Assembly: GCA_022579005.1 (NCBI GenBank) | Contig: MU401496.1 | Coordinates: forward strand, 86,703-150,702 | Reading direction: 5' to 3' | Length of the DNA: 64,000 nucleotides | Origin: Poronia punctata | Lineage: Eukaryota; Ascomycota; Sordariomycetes; Xylariales; Xylariaceae | Part shown: piece by piece, positions 44,050 through 54,981 of the stretch | Position numbering within the stretch: the stretch's first letter is position 1 | Layout: each line of letters begins with the position of its first letter | Notes under the pieces: generated by a model | Database searches by the model: none | What the model saw: the letters and a program-made list of their open reading frames with translations, nothing else | Told to the model about the DNA's origin: nothing | Translations under genes and position numbers: made by a program

Positions 44050-45762
44050 ATGGCAGAACCATCTGTTGCCGAGAAAGGCGTGTCAACGCCGATACGCACC
44101 ACAGACGAGACGGAGATGAGGAACAACAGGACAGGAAACGAAACAGAAACAGACAACGCCGAAGTCCTCGACAAGGAGGCTCTGGAGCGGCTAGGCCGAG
44201 AGCGTCCCGCCACATTCCGCAACGCCTGGGCAGAATGCGGCTTCGTCATGTCCATCACACTGTCGATGATGATGTGCGAGTATTTCGTGAGCGGGTACAA
44301 CATCGTGCAGCCCGAAGTCGGCGTGGCTCTAAACATGCCCGATTCCGAAAAGACGTGGCCGGCCGCCGTGGTCAACCTGACGACCGCCGCGCTCCTCCTC
44401 CCTTTTGCCCGACTGTGCGATCTCTACGGCGGCCGGTACGTCTTCCTGGGCGGACACGCCTGGGCTTTCGTATGGTCTCTCGCCGCAGGCTTCAGCCCCA
44501 ACACCCACGTCCTCATCGTATGTCGGGCCATGCAAGGTGTTGGTTTCAGCGCTTTCTTGCCCGCCGGCCTGGCACTGCTCGGCCACACGTACCGGCCTGG
44601 CCCGCGCAAGAATCTGATGTATAGCATCTACGGCGCCTTTGCATGCATCGGCTTCTACTTTGGCATCCTCTTCGGCGCCATAGCGGGGCAGTGGCTGAAT
44701 TGGCGGTGGTACTTTTACATCGGGACAATCTTTGTATTTTTCGTCATCGTCGTCGGCTTCGTCACCATCCCGCGGGATCTGGGCGATCATAGCGCAGACG
44801 CTGTCATGGATTGGTGGGGCATGGTCACTGTCGTGCCGGGTTTGTTGCTCGTCGTCTACGCCTTTAGTGATGGCGGCCATGCCCCGGACGGATGGCGATC
44901 GCCCGCCATCTTTGTGACGTTCATCGTCGGTGTCCTCCTGCTATGTGCATTTGTCTATATCGAGGGCTGGGTCGCGGTGCAACCCCTTCTGCCTTCAGAG
45001 TTGTTCAAACCCAAATACATGAAGAGATTGTGCTTTGCTCTATTCTGCGCTTATGGAGTCTTTGGTCTCTTTCTTTTCTACTCGAGTTACTAGTAAGCCA
45101 CTCTCCTTTCCCCTTTTCCGTCTCTTAAACCGCATTGCTGACAAAATTTCAATAGCATTGAAACGGTACTACACACAACCCCTCTCCAAACAGCAGCATG
45201 GTTCATCCCGTTAGCCGCGGGCGGCTTCTGTCTCGCCGTCGCCGGCGGGTTCGTGCTACACATCCTATCAGGCCGCATCCTGATGACGATATCCTCTGCC
45301 GGGTATTTCCTATCATGCGTCCTATTCGCCGTCCTCCCCGAACAACAACAAAAATCAAACAACAACAATAACGAAAACCCGTCCACCAGTTTCCTCTACT
45401 GGGCTTACGTCTTCCCCGCCATGTTGGCAGGAACTATAGGCGTGGACATCACGTACAACGTCACCAACGTCTTCATAACCACTGCCATGCCCCGTCGTCT
45501 CCAGGCAACGGCCGGTGCTCTCATCAACAGCGTGTTATACCTCGGTATAGCCTTTTGGTTGGGGATCGGCGATTTGGCTATCGCTACACATGTTAGGAAT
45601 AAAGGGGAGGGGGAGATAGGTCCTCGGGAACAGTACCAGATTGCTTTCTGGGTCGGGGTTGCGCTGTCCGTTGTTGCGTTTGCTTTTGTGGTTACTGTGA
45701 GGTTTGGACGGGCGGCTTCGCAGATGACGGCCGATGAGAAGGCGGAATTGGAAACTGATTAA
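44050..45762 (+). CDS. MFS transporter (DHA-type, Atr1/Amf1-like)
   Basis: Exons 44050-45092 and 45156-45762 give about 549 aa. A hydrophilic N-terminus of about 55 residues precedes the first membrane segment (ECGFVMSITLSMMMCEYF). The loop 2-3 motif appears as LLPFARLCDLYGGRYVFLGG and a motif-C-like stretch as FSAFLPAGLALLGHTYRPGPRKN. About 12-14 hydrophobic segments are visible. The intron (GTAAGC..TAG, 63 bases) falls in a Tyr codon of the YSSYYIET junction. The family exports drugs, toxins or metabolites, or moves ammonium in the Amf1 branch; substrate unknown. ATG 44050 (catcATGg) is the first Met in frame and fits the family N-terminus. It is divergent from the Zn2Cys6 regulator and convergent with the beta-lactamase-fold gene. 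Confidence 0.88.
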
Positions 45763-46140
45763 CTAGGTAACTAGAAACATTTGGGTTTATTTTTGCATCT
45801 CGGACGGCGCAGGAGCGAATGATTTAAAAATTACTTGGACAACATGATTCATTAATACCTACTTACATACTCATAATTCGGGGTCCTAGAGCAAGTATGC
45901 GGCGTACTTACTTACTAGGTACTAATAGTCCGTAGCCTCACTCACTCATCTAACCCTCAAGCCTTTATACATCTCTGGAAAGTTTTCGACTCCCAACGTT
46001 TTTTTAGAAATTATTTTCCATAACATAGCACCATCTATCCTAACCTACCCTAACCCATCACATACCTACTTATCGCCTCTAATAACCCTACGTACACAAA
46101 CAAACATCCACCTAACCTACCCCTACCCCTACCCCTACCC
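45763..46140. other. Convergent intergenic region with CCCCTA repeat
   Basis: AT-rich 3' UTR region of two convergent genes. It ends in about five copies of CCCCTA (about 46119-46149) that run into the stop codon of the beta-lactamase-fold gene. ACCTAC/CTTAC words are frequent. No gene seen. Confidence 0.6.
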
Positions 46141-48329
46141 CTACCCCTCCTTCCTCAACGCCGCCCTCAAAGCCAAAGGCAACACACTCTCCACCCCCGT
46201 CCCATCATCCCCCATCGTAAAAACAAACTGATCAAGCGGATAATCCGAATAAACAGCCACAGTCTGACTAACCCACGTCCCGCAATTCGTCGAAAACATC
46301 TTATCCCTTCTATCAGTTGAATCCGTATTCTCAATCATGGCCTTGAACGCAATTCTTTTCTTTCCTGCTGAGAGACCAGTAGGAAATAACCGTATACTGG
46401 GTCCCGTAACATTATAATTCAAGGTATACCTAATCGCAACAGGAATCATATCCGTCCCATTACTTATCCACGAATCTACCCCCAAGCCCGGTTTATCCGG
46501 CTGTGTGGAAAGGACCAGGGAACTATTCATTTCGGAATGCGAGTAAGTCCCCGCGAATAAAAAATCATCTGCTTGTTCGCGCGCTGTTTGTTCGAGGGCA
46601 GGGAGGAGAATTGGACCGATTAGATCGGCCATGTCCCAGTTTGCGTTTCCGGGCCATCCGCCGGCTAGTAAGGCTGCGATACCGACGGAGTAGTCCGGAA
46701 TAAGCACGAGGAGCGAGGCGTACATGTTTATGCTGCCTGCTTTGCTGTATACGTCCACGATGCGGTTTTCCAGGCCGTCGCCCGCGGCGTCGAGGGGGAT
46801 GCGCCGGTAGCCCCAGGGATAAGAGGTTCCTTCGTGGATGTCGGCTGTTGTTGCGGCGGGTTTGAGCCAGCGGCGGGTTTGGGGTGGGGGGAGGAGTTTG
46901 TTGAGGAATATGGAGCGGCCGAGGGTTGAGAGGTCGGTTATTGAGGAGTACATGTTTCCCGTTCTTGGGATATGGGGCGGGGGCTGGTTAGTGGATGTGC
47001 GTGCTATTTTCTATATATATATATATACTGGATCGTGGAAGAAGAGAATGTTATGATGGTAAGGGAAGGAGGGAGGTCTTACGGACTAGATTCGCCGAGA
47101 CTGTAGTTCCATCCGAATTCATTCCCGGGTGGGATCACGCCGAGCTCGTTAGGTGGCGTCTGGTTGTAATAAGTATGGTTTAGAGTTAATTTCTGAAGAA
47201 TGTCCTCTTCTAGCATGTCGACGAATCGCTTCCCCGTGATGGCCTCGAGAGCGTATGCTATGAGGTGGTAGCCTAGATTGGAGTACGCCGGTGTATGGGC
47301 CGGGGCGAATGAGGGGGGAACAATGCCGAGGCCGTGAAATAGCTCTGTTTTTTTATTTTAGTTGGGGGTTTCCATCTGAATAAGTCCTACATTTGCAGGT
47401 AGGTAGTAGAAAGGGGAAGAGGGGTGCTGCGTACGAGCTCGAGTACATGGTATTATTTCGCCGCAAAAGGGCGTCATGTTCAGTACAGCTGGGGGGAACC
47501 CCTGGTCCATGAGTTCTGTTTGGTTGTGTTCTTGGGTCAATTCACCCTCTATAGTGTCTAGAGAGTTGCATATGGTCTTAGTACCTCCTTCTTTACATCT
47601 TTTGAACTTTCAGATGAAAAGGGGGAATCTCAGTTTACTCACAATCTCTAACGATACCAGCAGTATGACTAGCCAGGTTTCCCAAAGTAATACTATCCCA
47701 ATCCACAAACATGACAGGATCAGATTCAGCCTTGGCCGCGAGCTCCTCCAGCTCGGGGATGTATTCAGTGACTGGCGTGTTCCAGTACGAATCACCGGCT
47801 TCGATGAGAAATGTCAGAATCGTAAAGATCTTGGTTAAGCTCCCGAGACGGTAGATGGTATCGGGACCCACGGAGAAATTCCCCGATGTTTCGTCCGTGT
47901 TTAGATCGGCCGCCGTGTGATAGTGCTCCCATAGTGGCTCATCGGATGATTCTGAGAAAATTTGAAGGGACCACTTCGATACGCAGCAGAGTTAGTACAG
48001 GGCGATATTCTCAGGCCTCGCGAAGAGATCCGTAAATGGCATCCGACGGAGATGGGAAACATCTTTCCCTATTGCAAATATTTTCTCATCACATGCAAAG
48101 AAAAATCCTTGGGACAACTACTCACAGATGTATGGTTCGGGTTGTTGTGCGCTGTGTTGTCGTACTCCTCGAAAGCCGCAGTAAGATTCTTCAGGGCGGC
48201 TTGAATTGTTGGTGACTCGGCCAAGTTTGTAGGCTTGGGGAAAGATGGCCCTAGAAAGGGACAGTCAGGGATACCGAAGACCATTGATGACCACAGGCTC
48301 AAGGCCAGTGGAATCGTATGTCGGCGCAT
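46141..48329 (-). CDS. Secreted beta-lactamase-fold serine hydrolase
   Basis: Five exons (48329-48126, 47973-47643, 47557-47435, 47344-47083, 46963-46141) give about 580 aa. A signal peptide (MRRHTIPLALSLWSSMVFG) is followed by CPFLGPSFPKPTNL, a fungal family start. The catalytic SxxK is S113-L-T-K116 (YRLGSLTKIF), the second motif Y240-S-N (PAYSNLGYHL), and the KTG-like box K381-A-G (VYSKAGSINMY). The C-terminal 150 residues form an extra beta-rich domain. Such proteins are esterases, peptidases or lactonases; the substrate is unknown and antibiotic hydrolysis should not be assumed. Two splice choices rest on phase and family fit. Intron 3 begins at GCTC|GTACGC, since a nearer GTACTC would create a stop. 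Intron 4 ends at an AAG acceptor, giving SSPTGNMYSS. Confidence 0.87.
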
Positions 48330-50482
48330 CTTTTTGGTAGTCGCAGTCACGTATGAGGGTTCAGCACGTGTCAAGCCCCCTAACCAAACTCTTAGAGCAC
48401 GGAGAAGCTGTGGGATTTGATGGACCTGGAGAAGTCTACTGTTGAGGAGCAAGATGGCGGTTCTTGAAGGAATTCATATTCCCATTCCAAGATCGCCGTC
48501 GGACGCACGGGGCGACGCGTCCTCTGATCGTCATGAAAGATCGGATGCCAACAAGGTCGCGAATACAACCCATCCCATGCGATTCGATCAAATGAACCTG
48601 GTTTCGGGTCGTCTCGTATTAAATGGGTCGAAATGAAAAAGCCTAATATAGAAAGCTTCCTTCATATAAGTGAGGTTATCCATCTTTGAGAAGCAACCTT
48701 GATATGCCGGTTAAACTCGATGCCTGAGTCTTAGAAGACTCAGCTAAGAGACCAATTACCTCCTACCTGCGATAAAATCATATCCCGGACATCAAAACCG
48801 AGATATACCTACTGGCTAATGAGATAGTGATGAGGATCTGCCTTTATATGCGAGGCTGCATTGTGTACGGCCTGGTCGGGCTGATTGTCCGTTCGACCAG
48901 CGACAACTTGACGTTATACACATGTGTACCGACATTATATCGTGGCCATCTGTATCCAGGAATGCAATTAATTTTCGCCTTGTGATGTTGTCCTATAAGC
49001 CCTCGGGAGCGGTGAATCTCCCTCTTGAGCATGAACTTTCCGCAAGGCCTTTTGGATAAGACAGCCCCTAATAGCTAGGTAGTCGGCGTGCTTCATTGGG
49101 TGTGGGAGGTAGAGTGAGAGGCCACCGGGAACAACAATTAGCCGAGACTTGTCCTCTTTTTTCGACTCGAGTTTGCCCCAAATCTCAAGCCATACGGAAA
49201 GGATGTCAAGGATAGGTGGTTATCGTACACCAAACCAAGTCGTGGACTGAAAATGCCTTGGAAACGTTGGTCCTCCGTATGCTTAAGGAGGGTTTATCGC
49301 ATATCGTTACACAGCCACATTTCGTCTCGTTGTAGGTATGTCGGCGTTAAGAAACTGGTGTCTTGCCCAGCCCGATTAATCCATCGCTACTTTTTGCTAA
49401 GGAATCGCATCACGGTCCGTCGCGTCGTATGCAAGTATTTGCCCTACCCACCTAACTAATCCCTATAAAATGGGACTTTCCGAGCTTGGTAGGTAGCGAT
49501 GGATCATCTTTAGTCGAACAAGCATTTGGTTCGATACCAGGTAGATTACCTAGCTGAACCGGTTTCAAAAGCGCCAATCGTCAAGACTACCATTTATTCA
49601 GCTAGGCATTCTTATATTCAATTGCTCAAAGACCCGACTGGCAGTGTACCGATACGTCTTGGCCAGGTTGGTGAGCGAGCTTGTGCTGAGCTGAAGGAAG
49701 CCGCGTAAAACCTGATGACGAAGGGGCTGATATTACTTGTTTAGCACCTGCCATACCTGCTTCCTTATTCCGTAAGGAGACAGTGGACACGAACTACCTA
49801 GTCCCGATTTCCTATAAACTACACTAGCCCAGATAAAGCCAAGCGCCGCCGAATACATATCAATCTAACCAGATATAGACTTGCCTCGGCACCATTTCTC
49901 GCCCGCCAAATGCTTAACTGAATGACATCAGCACCATTTCCATTCCATTTTACAAAAAGTTCGCAGCAATCACATGTCAACCCGTTTTCCATCGTCCGAA
50001 GGACACATGACAGAAAAGAATGCGGCATATGCAGGTACTTTGTTCCCATCCATCTATGACAATTATCTTTTCCCCACACGAACCCCGGAAATTGGCTCCT
50101 GTTGTTTAGTCGGAAACGAAATATCTACTAGAGAAGGAAAATGGTGTGGGGTTTCATAAGTTGTCAGCGTGACTCGTGGGCGGGCGGGAGCATGTGAAAA
50201 TAAAACCAAACCAAACCAGCACAGCAATAAAAAAAAGGAGCCGAGCTTCGTCATAATCTAGATAAGCATAGGTAAGACCTTGGGCTTGGGGTAAGAATAG
50301 AATAATAATAAAGCTCAGGTGTAGGAACCGAACCGAGGTTTTTTTTTTACTTCGTTTATTTATTTTCCCATCTTCTCGAACGCTTCATTATATACCCAGT
50401 AACAGCTTGTCTTTCCTTCTTACATACTAGCAATCGACCTATTGTTTGTTTGTGTGCTGTTATCGTCGTCCGTCCTTTCAAA
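48330..50482. other. Intergenic, no gene seen
   Basis: About 2.1 kb without a supportable gene. Near 49497-49556 a GGTTCGATACC word resembles a tRNA B box, but no cloverleaf forms. AACCAAACCAAACC repeats at about 50203-50217. A T run at about 50340-50349 precedes the cyt b5-ACAD leader. Confidence 0.6.
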
Positions 50483-52421
50483 ATGTCCAAGACTTTCACA
50501 AAAGAGGACGTCGCCTCCCATAACAAGAGTGATTCGCTATGGATCACTGTTGACGAGGACGTATATGACCTTACAAAGTTTCAGGATGATCATCCAGGTA
50601 CGTCGAATATTCATTTCTTTTTTCTTTTTTCGCGGGGTTATTGGAAACGGGTCGCATGCGTCGCATACTTATTGCGCATATGCGCCCGGCCCTAGCATGG
50701 CGGATTGAATAAATAAACCAGAAGCGCAAGGGTCACGGAACTAATGTAGAGCAAAAAAAAAAAAACAGGCGGCAAGAAAATCCTCACCCGAGTCGCCGGT
50801 AAAGACGCGTCGAAGCAGTTTTGGAAATACCACAACGAGGGCATCCTAAAGAAGTACAAGGCCTCTCTCCAGATCGGCTCGCTAGATACCAAGCCCAAGC
50901 CCGAGCCCGAGCCCGAGCCCAAGAAGGCCGAGGCCACCCCGTCCTCCACCCTTGCCGCGCCCGTACCGAAGACGGCCGCTCCTGTCACGGATGAGAGTGA
51001 GAGTGAGGCGCTAGAACAATTCGGCGAGCAGATTCCCTTTGCCGATCCTAGCTGGTACCAGAATGTATGGATTTCATTCCTCTTGCCTTACTTCCCCTCA
51101 AGTGTTAAATGGGGCTCGACGACTCGAGTCTCATATATAAAACATGAAAAAGAAAAAAGGTGCTAATATATGTATACACTTATAGTACCACTCTGCTTAC
51201 TACAACGAAACCCACGCCGCTCTACGCGCCGAGGTCCGGGAATGGGTCGAGAATGAGATCGAGCCATTCGTTACCGAGTGGGACGAGAAGAAGGAGGTAC
51301 CCCGCGAGATTTTCCTCGAGGCCGGCCGTCGCGGCTATCTAGCCGGTCTATTGGGCGTGCACTATCCCGTAGAGTACACCAAGAACACCGTGAAGTCGGT
51401 GCCTCCCGAGAAATGGGACCTGTTCCACGAGATGATCATCACGGACGAGCTGTCGCGCGTGGGATCGGGCGGTTTCGTCTGGAACATGCTCGGCGGTTAC
51501 GGAATCGGCTGCCCGCCCGTCATCAAGTTCGCCAAGAAGGAGCTCAAGGACCGCATCATGCCCGGTTTGATCTCGGGCGAGAAGCGCATCTGTCTGGCCA
51601 TCACCGAGCCCGACGCGGGAAGCGACGTGGCGAATCTCACATGTGAGGCCAAGCTGTCCGAGGACGGCAAGCACTTCATCGTCAACGGCGAGAAGAAGTG
51701 GATCACGAACGGTATCTGGGCCGATTACTTCACCACTGCCGTGCGCACCGGCGGCGACGGCATGAATGGCGTTTCGCTCCTTCTCATCGAGCGCGACATG
51801 GGTGGCGTCAGCACCCGTCGCATGGACTGCCAGGGTGTATGGTCTAGTGGCACAACCTACATCACCTTCGAAGACGTCAAGGTCCCCGTGGAGAACGTCA
51901 TCGGCAAGGTGAACCAGGGATTCAAAGTCATCATGACCAACTTCAACCACGAACGCATGGGAATCATCATCCAATCGATCCGCTTCTCGCGCGTCTGCTA
52001 CGAGGAATCCGTCAAGTACGCCAGCAAGCGCCGCACCTTTGGCAAGAAGCTGATCGACCACCCCGTCATCCGCATGAAGCTGGCCCACATGGCGCGCCAG
52101 ATCGAGGCCTCGTACAACTGGCTCGAGAACCTCATGTACCAGTGTCAGAAGATGGGCGAGACCGAGGCCATGCTCCGGCTCGGAGGCGCCATCGCCGGTC
52201 TCAAGGCCCAGAGCACCCTCACTTTCGAGTTCTGCGCCCGCGAGGCCAGTCAGATCTTTGGCGGTCTGAGTTACTCGCGCGGAGGCCAGGGCGCCAAGGT
52301 CGAGAGACTGTATCGCGATGTTCGTGCTTATGCTATCCCCGGTGGAAGTGAGGAGATTATGTTGGATTTGAGCATGAGGCAGAGTCTAAAGGTTGCTAAG
52401 ATGACGGGTATGAAGTTGTAA
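50483..52421 (+). CDS. Cytochrome b5 - acyl-CoA dehydrogenase fusion
   Basis: Exons 50483-50597, 50769-51064 and 51186-52421 give about 548 aa. Residues 1-75 are a cytochrome b5 domain with the heme ligand H37 in FQDDHPGG and a second His, H60, in FWKYHNEG. A Lys/Pro/Glu linker (PKPEPEPEPEPKK) follows. Residues about 138-548 are an acyl-CoA dehydrogenase: ICLAITEPDAGSDVANL (FAD/substrate motif), GEKKWITNG, FGKKLIDHPVIRMKLAHM, CAREASQIFGG and AIPGGSEEIMLDL. The Glu of the usual YEGT catalytic motif is not there, so the base may lie elsewhere, as in IVD/LCAD-type enzymes. The fusion suggests that heme b5 exchanges electrons with the flavin. No mitochondrial presequence is evident, and the C-terminal MKL is not a canonical PTS1. 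Location is therefore uncertain. The b5 exon boundary splits the HPGG Gly codon. Confidence 0.94.
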
Positions 52422-53457
52422 GAGGAATATGTGTGTTGCTGTTGTGTTGTTGCATTTTCACCAGGCGTTTTGGCGGGCTTTCTTTTTGGTTTCCAAAACT
52501 GTATATACAGATTTCTTTTGTACTTACCTACCTTGCTTCATTGTCTAGCTGGAAGACATGAATACCTTTTCTTCATCTATGAAAAGGAAATGAATATGAG
52601 TATGCATATTCAACCTAGACCTACGTGATCTATCCTGTCAAGTCCAGTAGCGTGATGTCAGCAACATCCTGCAAGTGAAGCTTGGTTGATCTTGCCGTAG
52701 CCTTTAGACACACAGCCTACAAACGACAATGTAACGGTGCAATCTCCAACTCTCTTATAGGCTCCGATTCACGAGAGATTCTTGATCTATTAGCGCACAT
52801 AGCCACAAATAGTCGCCGAGAGTACCTACTAGTGCAAAGGCTTCGGTAACCCGTTTGGTGCGAGGCTGCGAGCCGGCTCTTTTTCGACCTACGTGGTAAG
52901 GCGTTATCTTGGGATTTGCGAATAATGACAAGTCTGTAGACCTGCATGGAGAACTGACCTCTGTTAAAGCATCATTACAGAAAAAGACGCCCCATTGGCA
53001 CGGCCAGCTAGGAAGCGAATCCTTATAGTGTAACTTTATTGGGGTACAGTTACTACAGTACTTCATCACTGAATTGCATATTGCAACACTAACCGCAGAT
53101 CATCGGACAATTTACTCTGGCGCAAGGCTTTATTCTGGTGGCTTCTCCTCTCCCCGCGTAGCCATCTTTGCTTCTGCGCATCCAAAGCGGCGTATAACAT
53201 GGCGGTGCCGTAAACTTCTGAGAAACAAGCAGTTGAATTGCCATCCGGGGGCCGGGGCTGGAAAAGTCGTCGTCGACACTCTCGGCTTTCCGCGCCTCTT
53301 TACCATAAAGGGGCTGCCATGTCCATTCATGAGCAGGAGAGTGCCTCTGTCCTTTTATTCTGTATATAGCCCTGTCCAAGTTTCCCATTTGAATCCAGAC
53401 TATCGCTCTGATTTTGTGCCGTGGCCAGTGGTCTCTTCTCTCGGGCAGAGTGCAACA
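52422..53457. other. Intergenic, no gene seen
   Basis: Contains the 3' UTR of the fusion gene and upstream sequence of the membrane-protein gene. Frames here lack motifs and are not continuous with supported exons. Confidence 0.55.
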
Positions 53458-54540
53458 ATGGCGATCTCTTTAGTCTCGGAGTCGTATCCACCACTAACGA
53501 CCACTTTCACACCTCCAGCGGGGTGTAGCGACTACAGTTTTCAATGCCACAGCACCGGGACTAGAGTCTTTGGTTGTTTTGCATACGCTTATCCTGACCG
53601 GATTTGTAGCACCGATAACCATGGCGATCCCATATGGGTGAGCTGTTACCCCGAGTCAGGCGGACCCGGAAGGGTCATTGGCAGCCTACCGATTTCGGTG
53701 TGGACGGACGAGGCTTTGACCTATACTTCTGCAAGTGTCTGTCCAGTAGGTATGACGACCGCTTTCACCGCGGGGGGCCAAGATCAATCCGTCGTCTGTT
53801 GTCCCAGGTGCGTTGATATACATACTACCTAGTCCCAGTATCTCGTGGTCCTGTTCAAATCATGCTGAACATAATTTTGCAGTGGCTTCGCATTCGTCAC
53901 CACTCTCCGGAGGCCGTGGTGCTTGATGACCGTAACCAGTGGAGTGTTTACTGCGCATCGAAGTGACTGCGCCGACACTACCGGTACCACCGTCATAACT
54001 CTTGGGCCGTCTCAAACCGACCCAGTTTACTTTGGAAATCCCATAATCAATTTCAACACTCTGACCGTCAATGCACTGCCAATCCAATTGAGGCGTGGTT
54101 CAGGTTCAATTCAAACATCCGAGGCGGCCGGAGGTACCAGTAGCAATACAACAATATCAAAAACAGCCGAAATTGCCATTGGGGTAGTAATACCATTGTT
54201 GACGATACTAGTACTTTTCATCGCCTTTCTTCTCATCAAAAGACATCGCAAGAAAAAGCAGCACAACGTGCCGACACGCGACAACAACGATTCCTCCGTC
54301 AACTGGTACAAGCCCGAGCTAGACGTGAGTGGACCACGGCCAACTGACACGGAAAGAGTCGAACACGATCCAACAGCTGTCCGGGCAGAGCTAGTAGGTT
54401 CGCCCGAGGAAGAACAAGGCGCGGGTGTGCACGTGGTGAAGCCTGAGCTTGAAGGGACACTTGGAGAACCTGGTATGGCCGGACCTGTCTATGTGAAGAA
54501 GAAGTCTGAGCTGGAGGCTAAGGCTAGATCAAGTATGTAG
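53458..54540 (+). CDS. Hypothetical single-pass membrane protein with Cys-rich ectodomain
   Basis: Exons 53458-53807 and 53883-54540 give about 335 aa; I do not recognise the family firmly. Residues 1-200 have many Cys (CSDYSFQCHS, FGCFAYAYPDRICS, VSCYPES, SVCPVG, VVCCPRSG) and Thr/Ser-rich segments. One strong membrane helix (IAIGVVIPLLTILVLFIAFLLI) is followed at once by basic residues (KRHRKKKQ), then an acidic, Pro-rich cytosolic tail of about 90 residues with repeated KPELD/KPELEGT words. This is the general plan of fungal wall-sensor-like or mid2-like proteins. No N-terminal signal peptide is obvious, so insertion would rely on the single helix. The intron is GTGCGT..CAG with phase kept. 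The start is the ATG in a good context (caacaATGg). Confidence 0.75.
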
Positions 54541-54981
54541 AAGAGTTCAAGAGACGGGGAAGCCCTGGACTACCATATATGCAAGGGGACTTATATATCA
54601 CGGTATGGGGTGCACCTGCCCTGTATACCAGTACCTGCCCTCACTTACTGATTCCTGCATCTCATGGCCTTACCGCAGCGGGTCACTAGGCAAAGGTGTC
54701 GCTGCCCTTTACAACTTCTACGTCATAACCCTGATCATGCATCTATCAATATCTTATCATAAGCGACATCTTTTCCGCTCAAGCTGTTCTACACTCTCTC
54801 TCCCCTTTCCTTTTTAGAGTGACTTTCTCTACTTAACCTACTTTGGGTATGCTACAGAATCAGGAGACTACGGCACACGAGCCATTAAAGCTCCCTTGGT
54901 CCGCAAAAAAGGGGAATTCACATATCTCTATAGGTTCACATGTACATGTCCAAACTTTTTCTTTTCTTTCTCTTCCCGTTC
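54541..54981. other. Convergent intergenic region
   Basis: Between two convergent genes. A GTACC/CTGCCCT word repeats near 54610-54637. No gene seen. Confidence 0.6.

Noticed and set aside
49497..49575. tRNA-like B box GGTTCGATACC
   Set aside because: No A box at proper distance and no acceptor or anticodon stem could be folded.
51348..52088. 246-codon open frame antisense to the acyl-CoA dehydrogenase
   Set aside because: A shadow of a highly biased coding strand; no motifs and wholly inside a conserved gene.
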